From contig CAILAC010000016.1 in assembly GCA_903832055.1 (NCBI GenBank), positions 682,001 to 746,000 of the forward strand: DNA of 64,000 nt. Direction: 5' to 3'. The stretch is from an uncultured Acidobacteriota bacterium. GTDB taxonomy: Bacteria; Acidobacteriota; Terriglobia; Terriglobales; Acidobacteriaceae. This document shows positions 8,973-18,000 of this stretch, piece after piece. Below the pieces are notes generated by a model. It was not told the origin of the DNA, ran no database searches, and saw only the letters and a list, made by a program, of their open reading frames with translations. The first letter of the stretch is position 1; every line of letters begins with the position of its first letter. A program made the position numbers and the translations under genes.

Positions 8973-9584
8973 ATGATTGCAGGATCGCAGGAACAGGAAT
9001 TGAAAGATCGCCTTAACCTCATCGAATCGATGATTGCCGAGGGGCGCAAATCTACTGAGAGCTGGGGCTGGTGCTTTGTCTTGTGGGGCGTGGCGTACTA
9101 CATTGCGATTGCCTGGTCCACTCTCGGCAATGCCAACCTGGCATGGCCGGTGTGCATGATCGGAACCTCCGTGCTCACCGGAATCATCTCCGGCCGGCAA
9201 CGGGACCGCCAGCCAGGGACAACCGTCGCGCGGGCCATGGGCTCGATCTGGGCGGCGGTCGGGATTTCGCTATTCGTGCTGCTCTTTACCGCCAACCTTG
9301 CCGGACACTCTGAGCAGCACATCTTCGTTGCGATCATCGCATCGATGCTGGCCACGGCAAACGCGGCATCGAGCTTCATCTTGAAATGGCGTGCGCAGTT
9401 TGCCTGTGCACTCATGTGGTGGGCTGCTGCCATCGCCTCTCTGTTTGGCACAATGACCCAAAGTTCAGTCGTGTTCCTGGTTGCCATCTTCCTCGGACAA
9501 ATCGTTTTTGGCTCCTACATGATGGTGTGCGAAGCGCGAGAGCGCAAGGGGCAGCAAGCCGCGACTGGGGCTTCTCATGCCTGA
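8973..9584 (+). CDS. Unknown membrane protein, first gene of a regulator operon
   Basis: A 203-residue protein with a soluble N-terminal helix (KDRLNLIESMIAEGRKSTES) and five to six membrane segments with many small and aromatic residues. I do not recognise a catalytic family. The ATG at 8973 is preferred over one 16 codons earlier because AGAGGAG lies nine bases upstream. Its 3' end overlaps the regulator gene by eight bases, so the two are translationally coupled. Proteins of this layout often sit next to HTH_34-type regulators in Acidobacteriota, suggesting a shared envelope-response role (inference). Confidence 0.75.
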   Translation: MIAGSQEQELKDRLNLIESMIAEGRKSTESWGWCFVLWGVAYYIAIAWSTLGNANLAWPVCMIGTSVLTGIISGRQRDRQPGTTVARAMGSIWAAVGISLFVLLFTANLAGHSEQHIFVAIIASMLATANAASSFILKWRAQFACALMWWAAAIASLFGTMTQSSVVFLVAIFLGQIVFGSYMMVCEARERKGQQAATGASHA

Positions 9585-9909
9585 ACCTGTCCTCGTTCCC
9601 GACCCTGCCATTGACTTGCCAGAGTTGAATCCCGTGATTCATGGGAAGCTCCGACTCGCACTGCTCAGCCTGCTCTCAACCGTCGATGAGGCGGAGTTTA
9701 CCTGGCTCCGCTCAAAGACCGGCTCAACCGACGGCAACCTCGGCGCGCAACTGCTCAAGCTTGAGGAAGCGGGTTACGTCGAAGTCGAGAAGAAGTTCGT
9801 TCTGCGCAAGCCGCAGACGCTCTACCGCATGACCCAACCCGGACGCGCGGCGCTCACGCAATATGTGCAGGCGCTCAAGCAACTGCTCGGCGCAGCGATC
9901 AACGCCTAG
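9577..9909 (+). CDS. Small winged-helix transcriptional regulator (HTH_34-like)
   Basis: A 110-residue single-domain winged-helix protein of the MarR-related HTH_34 type. HGKLRLALLSLLS forms helix 1, FTWLRSKTGSTDGNLGAQLLKLEEAGYV the helix-turn-helix, and VEKKFVLRKPQTLYRMT the wing. The C-terminal helix (LTQYVQALKQLLGAA) probably dimerises. It overlaps the preceding membrane-protein gene by eight bases and is followed 30 bases later by another membrane-protein gene. The inverted repeat at 8902-8916 in the operon promoter is its likely operator. No ligand-binding domain is present. Confidence 0.88.
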   Translation: MPEPVLVPDPAIDLPELNPVIHGKLRLALLSLLSTVDEAEFTWLRSKTGSTDGNLGAQLLKLEEAGYVEVEKKFVLRKPQTLYRMTQPGRAALTQYVQALKQLLGAAINA

Positions 9910-9939
9910 CCCAATCCAGCATCCAAAAGGAGATTCCCC

Positions 9940-10524
9940 ATGCCAACGTCCCCTTCCGCCAACGAAATCACCGGCCGCGCAATCGGGGCCCTCTTCTTTG
10001 CCGGCTTTGGCACCATCTGGATCATCCTGGCGCTCTACGTCAGGCAGATGATGACGACAGCTAACCTCTCCGTTGTGGTGGCTGATCTCGCACTACTGCT
10101 GGTAACCGCACTGTGGTTGATGCGGAAGTCAAAGCTCTACCCGCGCGTGGATGAAGACCCGGCTCAGGCCAAGGCATTCAACCGAATCAACGGCATCCAG
10201 TGGATTGCGGTCGCAGTGGTCGCGTTCAGCTTTGCGCGGCTGCACTTGGACCCATATGTGCTGTCTGCGATCACTCTCATCGTCGGGCTGCACATGTTTC
10301 CTCTGGCCCGACTTTTCAGCTACCGGATGCACTACGCCACAGGCGCTGCACTGGTGATTTGGGCGGTCGCCAGTGTCCTTCTTGCTCCGGTGGAACAACT
10401 GCAAGGCACAACGGCTTTGGGGACTGGCATTCTGCTGTGGGCAAGCGCCTGGGTTACGCTGGCATTGGCCATCCGGGCCGCCCGGCCTGCTGGTTCAGCG
10501 CGGGCCGAGCGACAAGTGATCTAG
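9940..10524 (+). CDS. Unknown membrane protein, third gene of the regulator operon
   Basis: A 194-residue protein with six predicted membrane helices in three pairs (residues 14-33, 45-62, 87-104, 108-125, 136-152, 159-178). It has a short basic loop (RKSKLYPRVDEDPAQ) after the second helix. No known domain is recognised. AAAGGAGA lies about nine bases before its ATG. It follows the winged-helix regulator and probably shares its promoter. Its stop codon abuts the convergent msrA stop with no spacer. Confidence 0.75.
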   Translation: MPTSPSANEITGRAIGALFFAGFGTIWIILALYVRQMMTTANLSVVVADLALLLVTALWLMRKSKLYPRVDEDPAQAKAFNRINGIQWIAVAVVAFSFARLHLDPYVLSAITLIVGLHMFPLARLFSYRMHYATGAALVIWAVASVLLAPVEQLQGTTALGTGILLWASAWVTLALAIRAARPAGSARAERQVI

Positions 10525-10998
10525 CTAAATATGGCAGCTCGCCATCCCGCGCTTTTCCAGGTACTTCTGGTGATAGTCCTCTGCGCGCCAGAAGGTCTGT
10601 GCCGGCTCGATTTTGGTAACGATTTTCTTCGGCGCAAATGTGCCCGCAGCAGTAAGTTCAGCAATTTTGGCCTCCGCCTCGGCTCGTTGCTGCTCTGAAT
10701 GAAAGAAGATCGCCGAACGATACTGTGTGCCCCAGTCCGGACCCTGCCGGTTCATCTGGGTTGGGTCATGCAGAGCGAAAAAAGCGTCAAGCAACGCCCC
10801 AAAGCTCACCCGCTGCGGGTCAAAATCCACCTCAACCACCTCGGCATGACCCGTCGAATCGGTGCAAACCTGCCGATACGTCGGGGCCTCGGTCTTGCCG
10901 CCCTCATAGCCCACCGCCGTTGCTGTCACCCCGGGAATGTTCGCGAACGCGACTTCCACTCCCCAGAAACACCCCGCACCAAATGTTGCCTTTTCCAT
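10525..10998 (-). CDS. msrA: Peptide-methionine (S)-S-oxide reductase
   Basis: MsrA repairs the S-epimer of oxidised methionine in proteins using thioredoxin as reductant. The 157-residue product carries the catalytic motif GAGCFWGVE (Cys10), then GYEGG, and [21 protein letters not shown], all diagnostic. A C-terminal Cys (SCHI end) may act as resolving residue. The ATG at 10998 is chosen because GGGAG sits about seven bases upstream; longer in-frame starts add an unconserved N terminus. Monocistronic on the minus strand and converging with the plus-strand operon. Confidence 0.95.
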   Translation of the reverse strand: MEKATFGAGCFWGVEVAFANIPGVTATAVGYEGGKTEAPTYRQVCTDSTGHAEVVEVDFDPQRVSFGALLDAFFALHDPTQMNRQGPDWGTQYRSAIFFHSEQQRAEAEAKIAELTAAGTFAPKKIVTKIEPAQTFWRAEDYHQKYLEKRGMASCHI

Positions 10999-11062
10999 CG
11001 TTTGATCTCCCATTGATTCGATGGTACCCCGAGTGCTTTGGTTACATTTGTCGCAAATGAGC

Positions 11063-11096
11063 CAGGGCCGCTGGAGTTTGATCTCCAACGGCCCTG
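11063..11096 (-). terminator. Terminator-like hairpin after the pseudouridine synthase gene
   Basis: CAGGGCCG (11063-11070) and CGGCCCTG (11089-11096) pair, extended by CTCCA/TGGAG, around a six-base loop. The one imperfect position becomes a G-U pair only in the minus-strand transcript, so it likely ends the rlu gene. The following T-run is weak. Confidence 0.5.
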
Positions 11097-11115
11097 TTTG
11101 CTCTTGCTTCAGAAA

Positions 11116-13800
11116 CTACTCGCCATTCGGCTTTGGCTTGGGGCGGCCTTTGTTCTTGCCGGTGAAAGAGTTGCGCCACCGCTCTTTGATACGCGGTTCA
11201 CCATCGGGGCCAGTTCTGGGTGCACCCGGTTTAGCCGGGCCAGATTTAGCCGGGCCCGACTTGCGGGGACCAGCCGCGGACGGCCTGGAGCTGGCAAACT
11301 TCTTTGGCGCACCGGAACGTGATTCGGGACGCGATTCACGGGGACGATCATCGCCCGCCGGCCGGAATGGTCTGCTGCCTGATCGCTCAGTGGAACCGGT
11401 CCCAAAACCCGCACCCGCCGGACGCGCAGGTCGAGAACTACCCCGGTCACGGTCGCCGAATGACTTGAAACCACTTGCCGGACGGCCAGCGTTCCGATTG
11501 AAAGTGTTGCCGCCTTCACGCGATCCTGAGGCTGGCCGCGAACTGCGACCTTCTGAAGAGGGTCCATCCTCGCGGGGACGGAAGGGACGGCCACCCGCAG
11601 CGGGGCGTGCACCGGCGGGACGGAAGGGACGCGCCGGACCAGAGGCAGGACCTGTACGATCAAAGCTTCTTGGGCCACTGCTGCGTGGCCGCTCGGCGCG
11701 GGGCTTCTCTTCTACCGGCTCAATCTTGAATCCCGGCGTCTTCGTCGGCACCCAGTCATCATCGTCCATGGGACGCGAAGCGGCGGCGGGACGGAAGGGC
11801 TTTCCGGCGCCAAATCGTTTGGGTGGACCGTCGAAAGAACGCTCCGCGGGTCGGCTGGGGCGAGCACCCGCAGGCTTGTCGCCAGTGCGGAAACCCGGCT
11901 TGTAGTCAGGATTAAAAGCACCCTTCTGCGGCGTTGCATCGTCATCGAGTTCAGGACGAGGCTTGCGCGGAGGCAACACATAATCAGTTACAGGCGGCTC
12001 GGGACGGCGTGCACGCGGAGCAGCACTGCCCGGCCCAGCGCTGCGACCTGCAAAATCCCGACGTGGTGCTGAACTGGGACCAGAGCCGAAGCGTGCGCCC
12101 GGCGCCGGTCGCGTACCAGGTCTCGCATCCGGACCCGCACCAAATCCTGAACCCACGCCCGCATTCGGCCGCGCATCTGAACGGCTATCAGGCCGGGCAT
12201 CTGACTTGAAGCTTGGCTTCGGCCGCGGCTTGAAATCACCCTTGAAATCAGCCTTGCCCTGCGCCCGGAATTCCGGCTTTGATCCAGCCTGTAAACGAGG
12301 TCCCGACTCTGTTTTGAATGACGGTTTGCGATCCGGCTTGAAGCCGGGTTTGAATGCAGCCTTGAATACAGGCTTGTCACCGTCGTGAAATTCAGACTTG
12401 GGAATCCGTTTGAACTCAGCTCTGGGTTCAGCAGGGCTCTCCACCTGAAACTCGGGACGTACGGCGGGCTTCAGAAACGGTCGGGCAGCGGGCTTGAATT
12501 CCGATCTGGCATCCGGTCGTGTCCGTGGCTCGTAGCCGGGCTTGCCATCAGCCTTCTTGTAGCGCACCGTCTTGCCGGCAACGGTCGGCAGTTGGGCCTC
12601 CTTCGGTCCGCGGCGGCGGCGCAATTTCAGCTTGCCCTCTGAGGCCAGCCGCAGTTGCTGTACTTCTTCAGCCTCAAGCTCGCGCAGTTTGCCCGGCTCA
12701 AGATCAAGCACCAGCGGGCCATAGCCGATGCGGCGAATCTTTTCAACGTGATGACCGATCTCCTCAAACATCTTGCGCAATTCGCGGTTGCGGCCCTCGA
12801 TGATGATGACTTCATACCAGGGATTGTCGCCTTCGCGGACCTGGCGAATCTTGGCCGGGGCGGTGCGTACGCGACCCTCGAATGTGCCGGGACGGCCCTT
12901 TTCAATGACCACGCCAGCGCGCAACAAGTCCAGCATGTCTTCGGTCGGCTGTCCGGCAACCTTGACCAGGTATGTTTTTTCAACGCCCGAGGCAGCTTTG
13001 GTGAGCTTGTTGGCGAGTTCGCCATCGTTGGTTACCAGCAGCAGGCCTTCGCTCAGGTAGTCAAGGCGGCCAACAGGGTACAGTCGCTCGCGCTCTGCCG
13101 AGAAGAACTGCATCACCGTGGGGCGTCCCTCAGGATCGCTCACCGTGGTCACAAAGCCCTTCGGCTTGTTCAAAACGAAATAGCGGATGCGCTCCGGCCC
13201 TTGCAGTAGCTTGCCATCGACACGAACGTGGTCGCGCGCGGGATCTGCCTTGGTGCCGAGTTCCGTGACGACTTTGCCGTTGATCTGGACCTGCCCACCA
13301 AGAATCAGCTCCTCAGCCTTACGTCGCGAAGAAATGCCCGCCTTGGCGAGGATCTTTTGCAGACGCTCCAGCTTTGGCTCTGGACCACTCGCGCCAGCTT
13401 CCTCAACCTCCGGCGCTGCTGCGGCAGCTTTCTTTGCTCTCTTTGCCTTTTTCTCAACCGGCATCTCAGGCTCTGCCGTCACTTCCGCAACCACTTCTGG
13501 CTCGGAAAGCTCGATGGCCGCCACAATGGACGCGCTGGCAGGCTCGGCTGTCTTGGTTTTTTTCGCCCGCTTGGCTGCGGGTTCCGCCGCTTCTACGGCA
13601 ACTGCTTCTGCCGCTGGCTCAATGACTTCAGCCTTCACTTTCCTGGCTGCCTTCTTTGCTGGCTTGGCCTTTTCCGGTTCTGCGGCTACGACGACTTCGG
13701 GGGCGGCTTCGGGTTCTGCAACCTTCTTTTTGCGGGCCTTGGGCTTGGTTACGGCTGCTTCCTGCTCGGTGGCGGGAGTTCCTTCTGGTTCTGCTATCAC
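11116..13800 (-). CDS. rluB: RluB-type pseudouridine synthase with very long disordered tails
   Basis: An 894-residue protein whose core (about 143-395) is an RsuA/RluB/RluE-type enzyme making pseudouridine in rRNA. The S4 domain starts ERLQKILAKAGISSRRKAEE and the catalytic Asp247 is in GRLDYLSEGLLL. The core is flanked by about 140 residues of Lys/Ala/Glu/Pro N-terminal sequence and about 500 C-terminal residues rich in Arg, Pro, Gly, Ser and Lys, with recurrent FKP, RPFRPA and DARP units. Both flanks look disordered and nucleic-acid binding. Normal RluB is about 250-320 residues. The GTG start overlaps the scpB stop (GTGA), so it is coupled to scpB. The exact target (23S U2605 class) is inferred from the family. 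Confidence 0.9.
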   Translation of the reverse strand: MIAEPEGTPATEQEAAVTKPKARKKKVAEPEAAPEVVVAAEPEKAKPAKKAARKVKAEVIEPAAEAVAVEAAEPAAKRAKKTKTAEPASASIVAAIELSEPEVVAEVTAEPEMPVEKKAKRAKKAAAAAPEVEEAGASGPEPKLERLQKILAKAGISSRRKAEELILGGQVQINGKVVTELGTKADPARDHVRVDGKLLQGPERIRYFVLNKPKGFVTTVSDPEGRPTVMQFFSAERERLYPVGRLDYLSEGLLLVTNDGELANKLTKAASGVEKTYLVKVAGQPTEDMLDLLRAGVVIEKGRPGTFEGRVRTAPAKIRQVREGDNPWYEVIIIEGRNRELRKMFEEIGHHVEKIRRIGYGPLVLDLEPGKLRELEAEEVQQLRLASEGKLKLRRRRGPKEAQLPTVAGKTVRYKKADGKPGYEPRTRPDARSEFKPAARPFLKPAVRPEFQVESPAEPRAEFKRIPKSEFHDGDKPVFKAAFKPGFKPDRKPSFKTESGPRLQAGSKPEFRAQGKADFKGDFKPRPKPSFKSDARPDSRSDARPNAGVGSGFGAGPDARPGTRPAPGARFGSGPSSAPRRDFAGRSAGPGSAAPRARRPEPPVTDYVLPPRKPRPELDDDATPQKGAFNPDYKPGFRTGDKPAGARPSRPAERSFDGPPKRFGAGKPFRPAAASRPMDDDDWVPTKTPGFKIEPVEEKPRAERPRSSGPRSFDRTGPASGPARPFRPAGARPAAGGRPFRPREDGPSSEGRSSRPASGSREGGNTFNRNAGRPASGFKSFGDRDRGSSRPARPAGAGFGTGSTERSGSRPFRPAGDDRPRESRPESRSGAPKKFASSRPSAAGPRKSGPAKSGPAKPGAPRTGPDGEPRIKERWRNSFTGKNKGRPKPKPNGE

Positions 13801-14822
13801 GATGAAACCTCAACTTCTTCTGCGTTCAGTCTCTCGACGAGCGCTTCTGCTTCCGCTGCCTCTTGCGAGGTCTCTGCGGTAGGAATGGATACTTCTTCAT
13901 TCACCTGGGCCATTGGTTCAGGCGCGCTCACAGGCGGGCCAGCTTCCGGGGCTGGTTCCGAGGCAGTTTCGGCCTCGGCAAAGAGCTCTCCGGTGAGTTC
14001 AGCGCCGTTCAAAGACGGCTCAGACTCGCCATCCTCAACGTCGCTTAGCTCCATTGCTGCCATCTTCTCGAACTCTTCCATCGAGGGCAGCTCATTCAAA
14101 TCCTTCAGACCAAAGCGCAGCAAGAATTCCTTGGTCGTCTTGTACAACATCGGGCGGCCGATCACCTGCTTGCGGCCTGCCGTGGCAATCAGCTTGCGGC
14201 TCATCAGAGAGCCCAGCACACCGGCTGAATCAACCCCGCGAATTTCGCCCACCTCCGGTGCCGTCACCGGCTGCTTGTAGGCAATCACGGCAAGCGTCTC
14301 AAGCGCGGGCAGTGAAAGCTTGAGCGCCGGCTTGAGGCTCTTTACAAAGGCGCGGACCGCGTCATGCATCTCCGGCTTGGTGGCCATGCGAAATCCGCCG
14401 GCAATCTCCCGGATTTCGATTCCCCGCGTGTCCGATGCATAGTCGGCAATCAGTTCGTCCAGAATGCCGCGGAGCACTTCGCGAGCCTCGCGGTCGCGGC
14501 GGCGCTCCTGGCGGCGCGCCTCCAGCTCGGCGTTTTCTGCCGCAGCCACCGCCGCGTCAGAATCAGTCGATACCTGGTTTGATGACTCGTTCGATGCCTC
14601 GGATGCGTCGATTGCAGTCTCAGCCGGGGCAATGTCTTCCACCGGCAACGAAACCAGATCAAGCGCTCCCGGCCCCTCTTCAAGAGCGACTTCAGCAGTC
14701 AGCGCCGCCTGCGCGGCTTTCCACGTCAAGGCCTCTTCGGCAAACAACAGGGCTAGCTGCGCGAGGGTTACGGGCTCCTCGGCAGCATAAATTACGGCTT
14801 CAAGCTTGGCTTTCAGACTCAT
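13797..14822 (-). CDS. scpB: SMC-ScpA-ScpB condensin complex subunit ScpB
   Basis: ScpB is the winged-helix dimer that joins SMC and the kleisin ScpA to condense and segregate chromosomes. The 341-residue product begins MSLKAKLEAVIYAAEEPVTL, and the second winged helix is clear in LPALETLAVIAYKQPVTAPEVGEIRGVDS. An acidic/Ala-rich insertion (about residues 41-115) splits the first winged helix, and a roughly 95-residue acidic tail follows residue 245. Typical ScpB proteins are near 200 residues. The start at 14822 gives the canonical N terminus. Its usual partner scpA lies 3.9 kb away, across an accessory block. Confidence 0.93.
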   Translation of the reverse strand: MSLKAKLEAVIYAAEEPVTLAQLALLFAEEALTWKAAQAALTAEVALEEGPGALDLVSLPVEDIAPAETAIDASEASNESSNQVSTDSDAAVAAAENAELEARRQERRRDREAREVLRGILDELIADYASDTRGIEIREIAGGFRMATKPEMHDAVRAFVKSLKPALKLSLPALETLAVIAYKQPVTAPEVGEIRGVDSAGVLGSLMSRKLIATAGRKQVIGRPMLYKTTKEFLLRFGLKDLNELPSMEEFEKMAAMELSDVEDGESEPSLNGAELTGELFAEAETASEPAPEAGPPVSAPEPMAQVNEEVSIPTAETSQEAAEAEALVERLNAEEVEVSS

Positions 14823-14913
14823 TTTCTTAAACAGGCACCTTAGGTATGGTACCGGAATGCCGGATTCCATGCGGATTCATGAGCCTGAAACAATGAAAAC
14901 AATCGCTGTGCGA

Positions 14914-16815
14914 CTACGCTTGGGTCACTTCGGGAGTGTGCCCACCCGCCACGGGCACGTGAAAGTCGCTCATCCTGCCCACCGGCAAGATCATCCGCAG
15001 GCTGTTCAGAATCGAAAGCAGGTCAATTACCTCCTGCCCCAGCGCCCCTTGAATGGGCGTAATCAGCCCCAGCGAGGCCGCCGCCATCCCCAGCACACTC
15101 AGCCCCATGCCGCCAATGGCGCTCGTCAGCGCAATCATCCGCATGCGTCGGCCAATGTGCAGCAACTCATCCACGCTCTGCAGCGAAGACTGCAATATCA
15201 CCGCGCCCGCCGCCTCGCTGGTGATGTCGCTGTTCACGCCCAGTGCAATGCCGGCCGTCGCCGCCATCATCGCCGGAGCATCGTTGATACCGTCGCCAAG
15301 ATAGAGGGTCCGGGCCCGGGCAGTCCTTTCCCGCACAAACTCCACTTTCTCTTCCGGACTCATGCCCCCATAAGCCGACGCGATGCCCATGCCTTTGGCA
15401 AATGCCGTCACCTCTGCTGGACGATCGCCGGAAAGCAGAATTACTTCATCAATTGCGTGTTTGGGCCCAAGGTGGTGCAGAAAGGATTTGCTCTCATTGC
15501 GCGGCTGGTCTTCAAAGTGAAGAATTCCAGCCAACGCGTCATCGAGCAGGAAAACGCACTCCAGCCCCGGCGCAACTTCGGGCAGTTGATCCGCCAAATC
15601 TGCAGGCAGCTTTCCACGACCCGTCACTCTGACCTGATGGCCGTCAATATGCCCCAACAGCCCGGTGCCCGGTGCCTCGGTTACATCGACTACGTCCAGC
15701 AAAGGCAGATGCTCGGCCTCTGCCGCGGCCAGCACAGCCCCCGCCAACGGGTGCTTTGAATAGCGCTCAAGGCTGGCAACATACTGCAATGCCTGCTGAC
15801 GCGGGATCTCACTTAGGCTCAGCACTTCGGTCAGGTAGGGCTTGCCGTACGTCAGCGTGCCCGTCTTGTCGACAATCAGGACGCGGCAGGTCTCCATCTT
15901 TTCCAAAATCGAAGGATCTTTGATGATGATCCCCAGCTTGGCCCCAACCGAGATCGCCCCAATAATCGCCACTGGAATTGAAATCAGCAGCGGGCAGGGC
16001 GTGGCAATCACCAGGACAGCCAGAAATCGCTCTGCGTGACCGCTCACCAGCCAGCTGGCAAGCGCAATACCCACCGCAACCGGCGTGTACCAGGAGCCAA
16101 GCCGGTCACCCAGACGCTGAATCTGCGGCCTGTTTTCCTCCGAGGCATGGAGCACCTGGACGATCTTGGCATAGCGCGAATCGATGGCCAGTTTCGTCGC
16201 GCGAATTGTCAGCGCGGCATTGCCGTTGATCGATCCAGAGAGCACCGCAACACCCGGTGCCTTGTCGATCTGGAATGGCTCGCCCGTCAGATAGGACTCG
16301 TCCATGCTGCCCTGCCCCGAAACCACTTCTCCGTCAACCGGGCAAATCTCATGGGGATAGATCAGAAGTTCGTCGCCCACCTTGATCGAATCAATCGATA
16401 TATCGGTCACCGCCTCGCCAGCCCGATGCGCCGTCTGCGGCATCCGCTTCGCCAGAGCATTCAAAACAGAGGAGGCGCGAGCCGTCGCAAAGCCCTCCAG
16501 CGCTTGCCCTCCCGACAGCATCAGCACCACGATCGCCGCCACCCACGGCTGGCCCAGTACAAGCGAAGTGACAATCGACATCAGCGCCAGCAAATCCACG
16601 CTGAAATTGCCCCGCATCACCTGCTCCCCCAGCGAAATAAGCAAAGGCAGGCTCGCGCCGACAATCCCCACCCAGAGGGCACCGCTCTCGATACGTGGCT
16701 GGTGCAGCAGCAGCTTCGCAACCAGAGCAACTACCATCCCGGCAGAGATATAGGCAGCTGTCGCGATGTGCGCCTGTGGGCTGTCAAGCCATTTCAATAC
16801 CCTGTTACTCTGCAT
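14914..16815 (-). CDS. P1B-type heavy-metal-transporting ATPase without a heavy-metal-binding domain
   Basis: A 633-residue P-type ATPase. Motifs in order: actuator SYLTGEPF, membrane metal site TPCPLLIS, phosphorylation DKTGTLT, nucleotide-domain SKHPLAGAV and hinge GDGINDAPA. Two hydrophobic pairs precede the actuator, as in P1B pumps, but there is no N-terminal CxxC metal-binding domain. The membrane motif is Cys-Pro-Leu rather than Cys-Pro-Cys, so the metal cannot be named. The ATG at 16815 has a GAGGT ribosome-binding site; upstream in-frame ATGs at 16854 and 16902 lack one. It lies in the block separating scpB from scpA and diverges from the permease gene. Confidence 0.9.
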   Translation of the reverse strand: MQSNRVLKWLDSPQAHIATAAYISAGMVVALVAKLLLHQPRIESGALWVGIVGASLPLLISLGEQVMRGNFSVDLLALMSIVTSLVLGQPWVAAIVVLMLSGGQALEGFATARASSVLNALAKRMPQTAHRAGEAVTDISIDSIKVGDELLIYPHEICPVDGEVVSGQGSMDESYLTGEPFQIDKAPGVAVLSGSINGNAALTIRATKLAIDSRYAKIVQVLHASEENRPQIQRLGDRLGSWYTPVAVGIALASWLVSGHAERFLAVLVIATPCPLLISIPVAIIGAISVGAKLGIIIKDPSILEKMETCRVLIVDKTGTLTYGKPYLTEVLSLSEIPRQQALQYVASLERYSKHPLAGAVLAAAEAEHLPLLDVVDVTEAPGTGLLGHIDGHQVRVTGRGKLPADLADQLPEVAPGLECVFLLDDALAGILHFEDQPRNESKSFLHHLGPKHAIDEVILLSGDRPAEVTAFAKGMGIASAYGGMSPEEKVEFVRERTARARTLYLGDGINDAPAMMAATAGIALGVNSDITSEAAGAVILQSSLQSVDELLHIGRRMRMIALTSAIGGMGLSVLGMAAASLGLITPIQGALGQEVIDLLSILNSLRMILPVGRMSDFHVPVAGGHTPEVTQA

Positions 16816-16917
16816 GGGCCAATACCTCGTCTCTTGTAGGCTAGCTTTGTTCATTGAACGATATGTGTGCCAGCCGACACAGGCGAGAGTCTGTAAAGGC
16901 ACCTAAACTCAAGTTGC

Positions 16918-17988
16918 ATGGTCACCCCCGTCTCAAACTCGGCAAACCGTGTATCTGTCAACTCGCCTGCGGCGGTCGTGGTCCTAACCATCGGGCTTCT
17001 ATTGGCACTTCTGCTCCTGTGGGTGGGCCGGGTCATCTTCATGCTGCTGTTTGCCGCGATTGTACTGGCCGTCTTGCTGACGGCAGTCATCGACTGGCTG
17101 ACAAACCGCTTTCGCCTGCGGCGCGGACTCGCCTTTGCATTGATCCTGGGGGGCGCTTCAACTGCCGCCGTCCTCGCCATCTGGATCATCGGGCCGCGGG
17201 TGATTGACCAGTTTGTTGACCTGCAGACTGACCTGCCCCGCGCGGCTAACCAACTCATCGCACGGCTCAATAGTTACAGCTGGGGCAGTTGGCTGCTGGA
17301 TCAGTTGTCAGGTTACGCCCAGCCCGCCGACAGCATTCGCTATGCCGTCACACGCATCGGCGGCTTTGTCGTAAGCACCGCAACCATGCTTGCCGGGCTG
17401 GTTCTGGTGGCTTTTCTGGGCTTCTACATGGCCGCCGAGCCTGAACTCTACCTCTCCTTCATCCGCCGGGCTATCCCCCGCCGTCATCGTGAAAAAGTCG
17501 AGGCCTGCGCCGCAAATGCCGTCATCACCCTGCGCTGGTGGTTGCTCTCGCAGATGCTTTCCATGGCTTCCGTCGGGGCCACCGTCACCATCGGACTCTG
17601 GCTCCTGGGCGTTCCTCTCGCCATAACCCTTGGCATCATCGCCGCGCTCCTGACCTTCATTCCCAATATCGGGCCGATTGTCTCCGTCGTGCCAGCCGCG
17701 CTGCTGGCTTTTGCCATTTCGCCTCTGAAAGGACTGCTGGCCATCTTCCTCTTCATGCTCGTGCATTTTCTCGAGGGCAACATCATCACGCCATTGCTCG
17801 AACGCCGCATCGTAAGCCTGCCGCCCGCCGTCGTGATGACCGCACAGTTGCTGCTCGCCGTCATTGCCGGCCCACTCGGCGTCGCCCTGGCCGCCCCGCT
17901 GACAGCAGTCAGCCTCGGTGTGCTGCACGTCCTGCTGCCAGTGGAAGATACAAGATCCGGAGTTCCTTTATCCCCACCAGCCAAATGA
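16918..17988 (+). CDS. AI-2E family transporter (PerM/UPF0118)
   Basis: A 356-residue integral membrane protein of the AI-2E exporter-like family. It has two N-terminal helices (VVVLTIGLLLALLLLWV and a second), a central amphipathic region, and the conserved C-terminal bundle containing LGIIAALLTFIPNIGPIVSVVPA and EGNIITPLLERRIV. Members export small molecules or ions (autoinducer-2, Na+/H+ exchange); the substrate here is unknown. It diverges from the metal ATPase across about 100 bases and converges with the Doc toxin gene 12 bases away. Confidence 0.9.
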   Translation: MVTPVSNSANRVSVNSPAAVVVLTIGLLLALLLLWVGRVIFMLLFAAIVLAVLLTAVIDWLTNRFRLRRGLAFALILGGASTAAVLAIWIIGPRVIDQFVDLQTDLPRAANQLIARLNSYSWGSWLLDQLSGYAQPADSIRYAVTRIGGFVVSTATMLAGLVLVAFLGFYMAAEPELYLSFIRRAIPRRHREKVEACAANAVITLRWWLLSQMLSMASVGATVTIGLWLLGVPLAITLGIIAALLTFIPNIGPIVSVVPAALLAFAISPLKGLLAIFLFMLVHFLEGNIITPLLERRIVSLPPAVVMTAQLLLAVIAGPLGVALAAPLTAVSLGVLHVLLPVEDTRSGVPLSPPAK

Positions 17989-18000
17989 GAAATATTCGCC

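Noticed and set aside
11021-13882. Long plus-strand open frames opposite the rluB gene
   Set aside because: They are antisense shadows of a GC-rich, repetitive coding sequence; their translations are Pro/Arg/Ser-rich with no domain.
16815-16902. Upstream starts for the metal ATPase (16854 and 16902)
   Set aside because: The added residues include no metal-binding CxxC and no ribosome-binding site precedes them, whereas 16815 has GAGGT.
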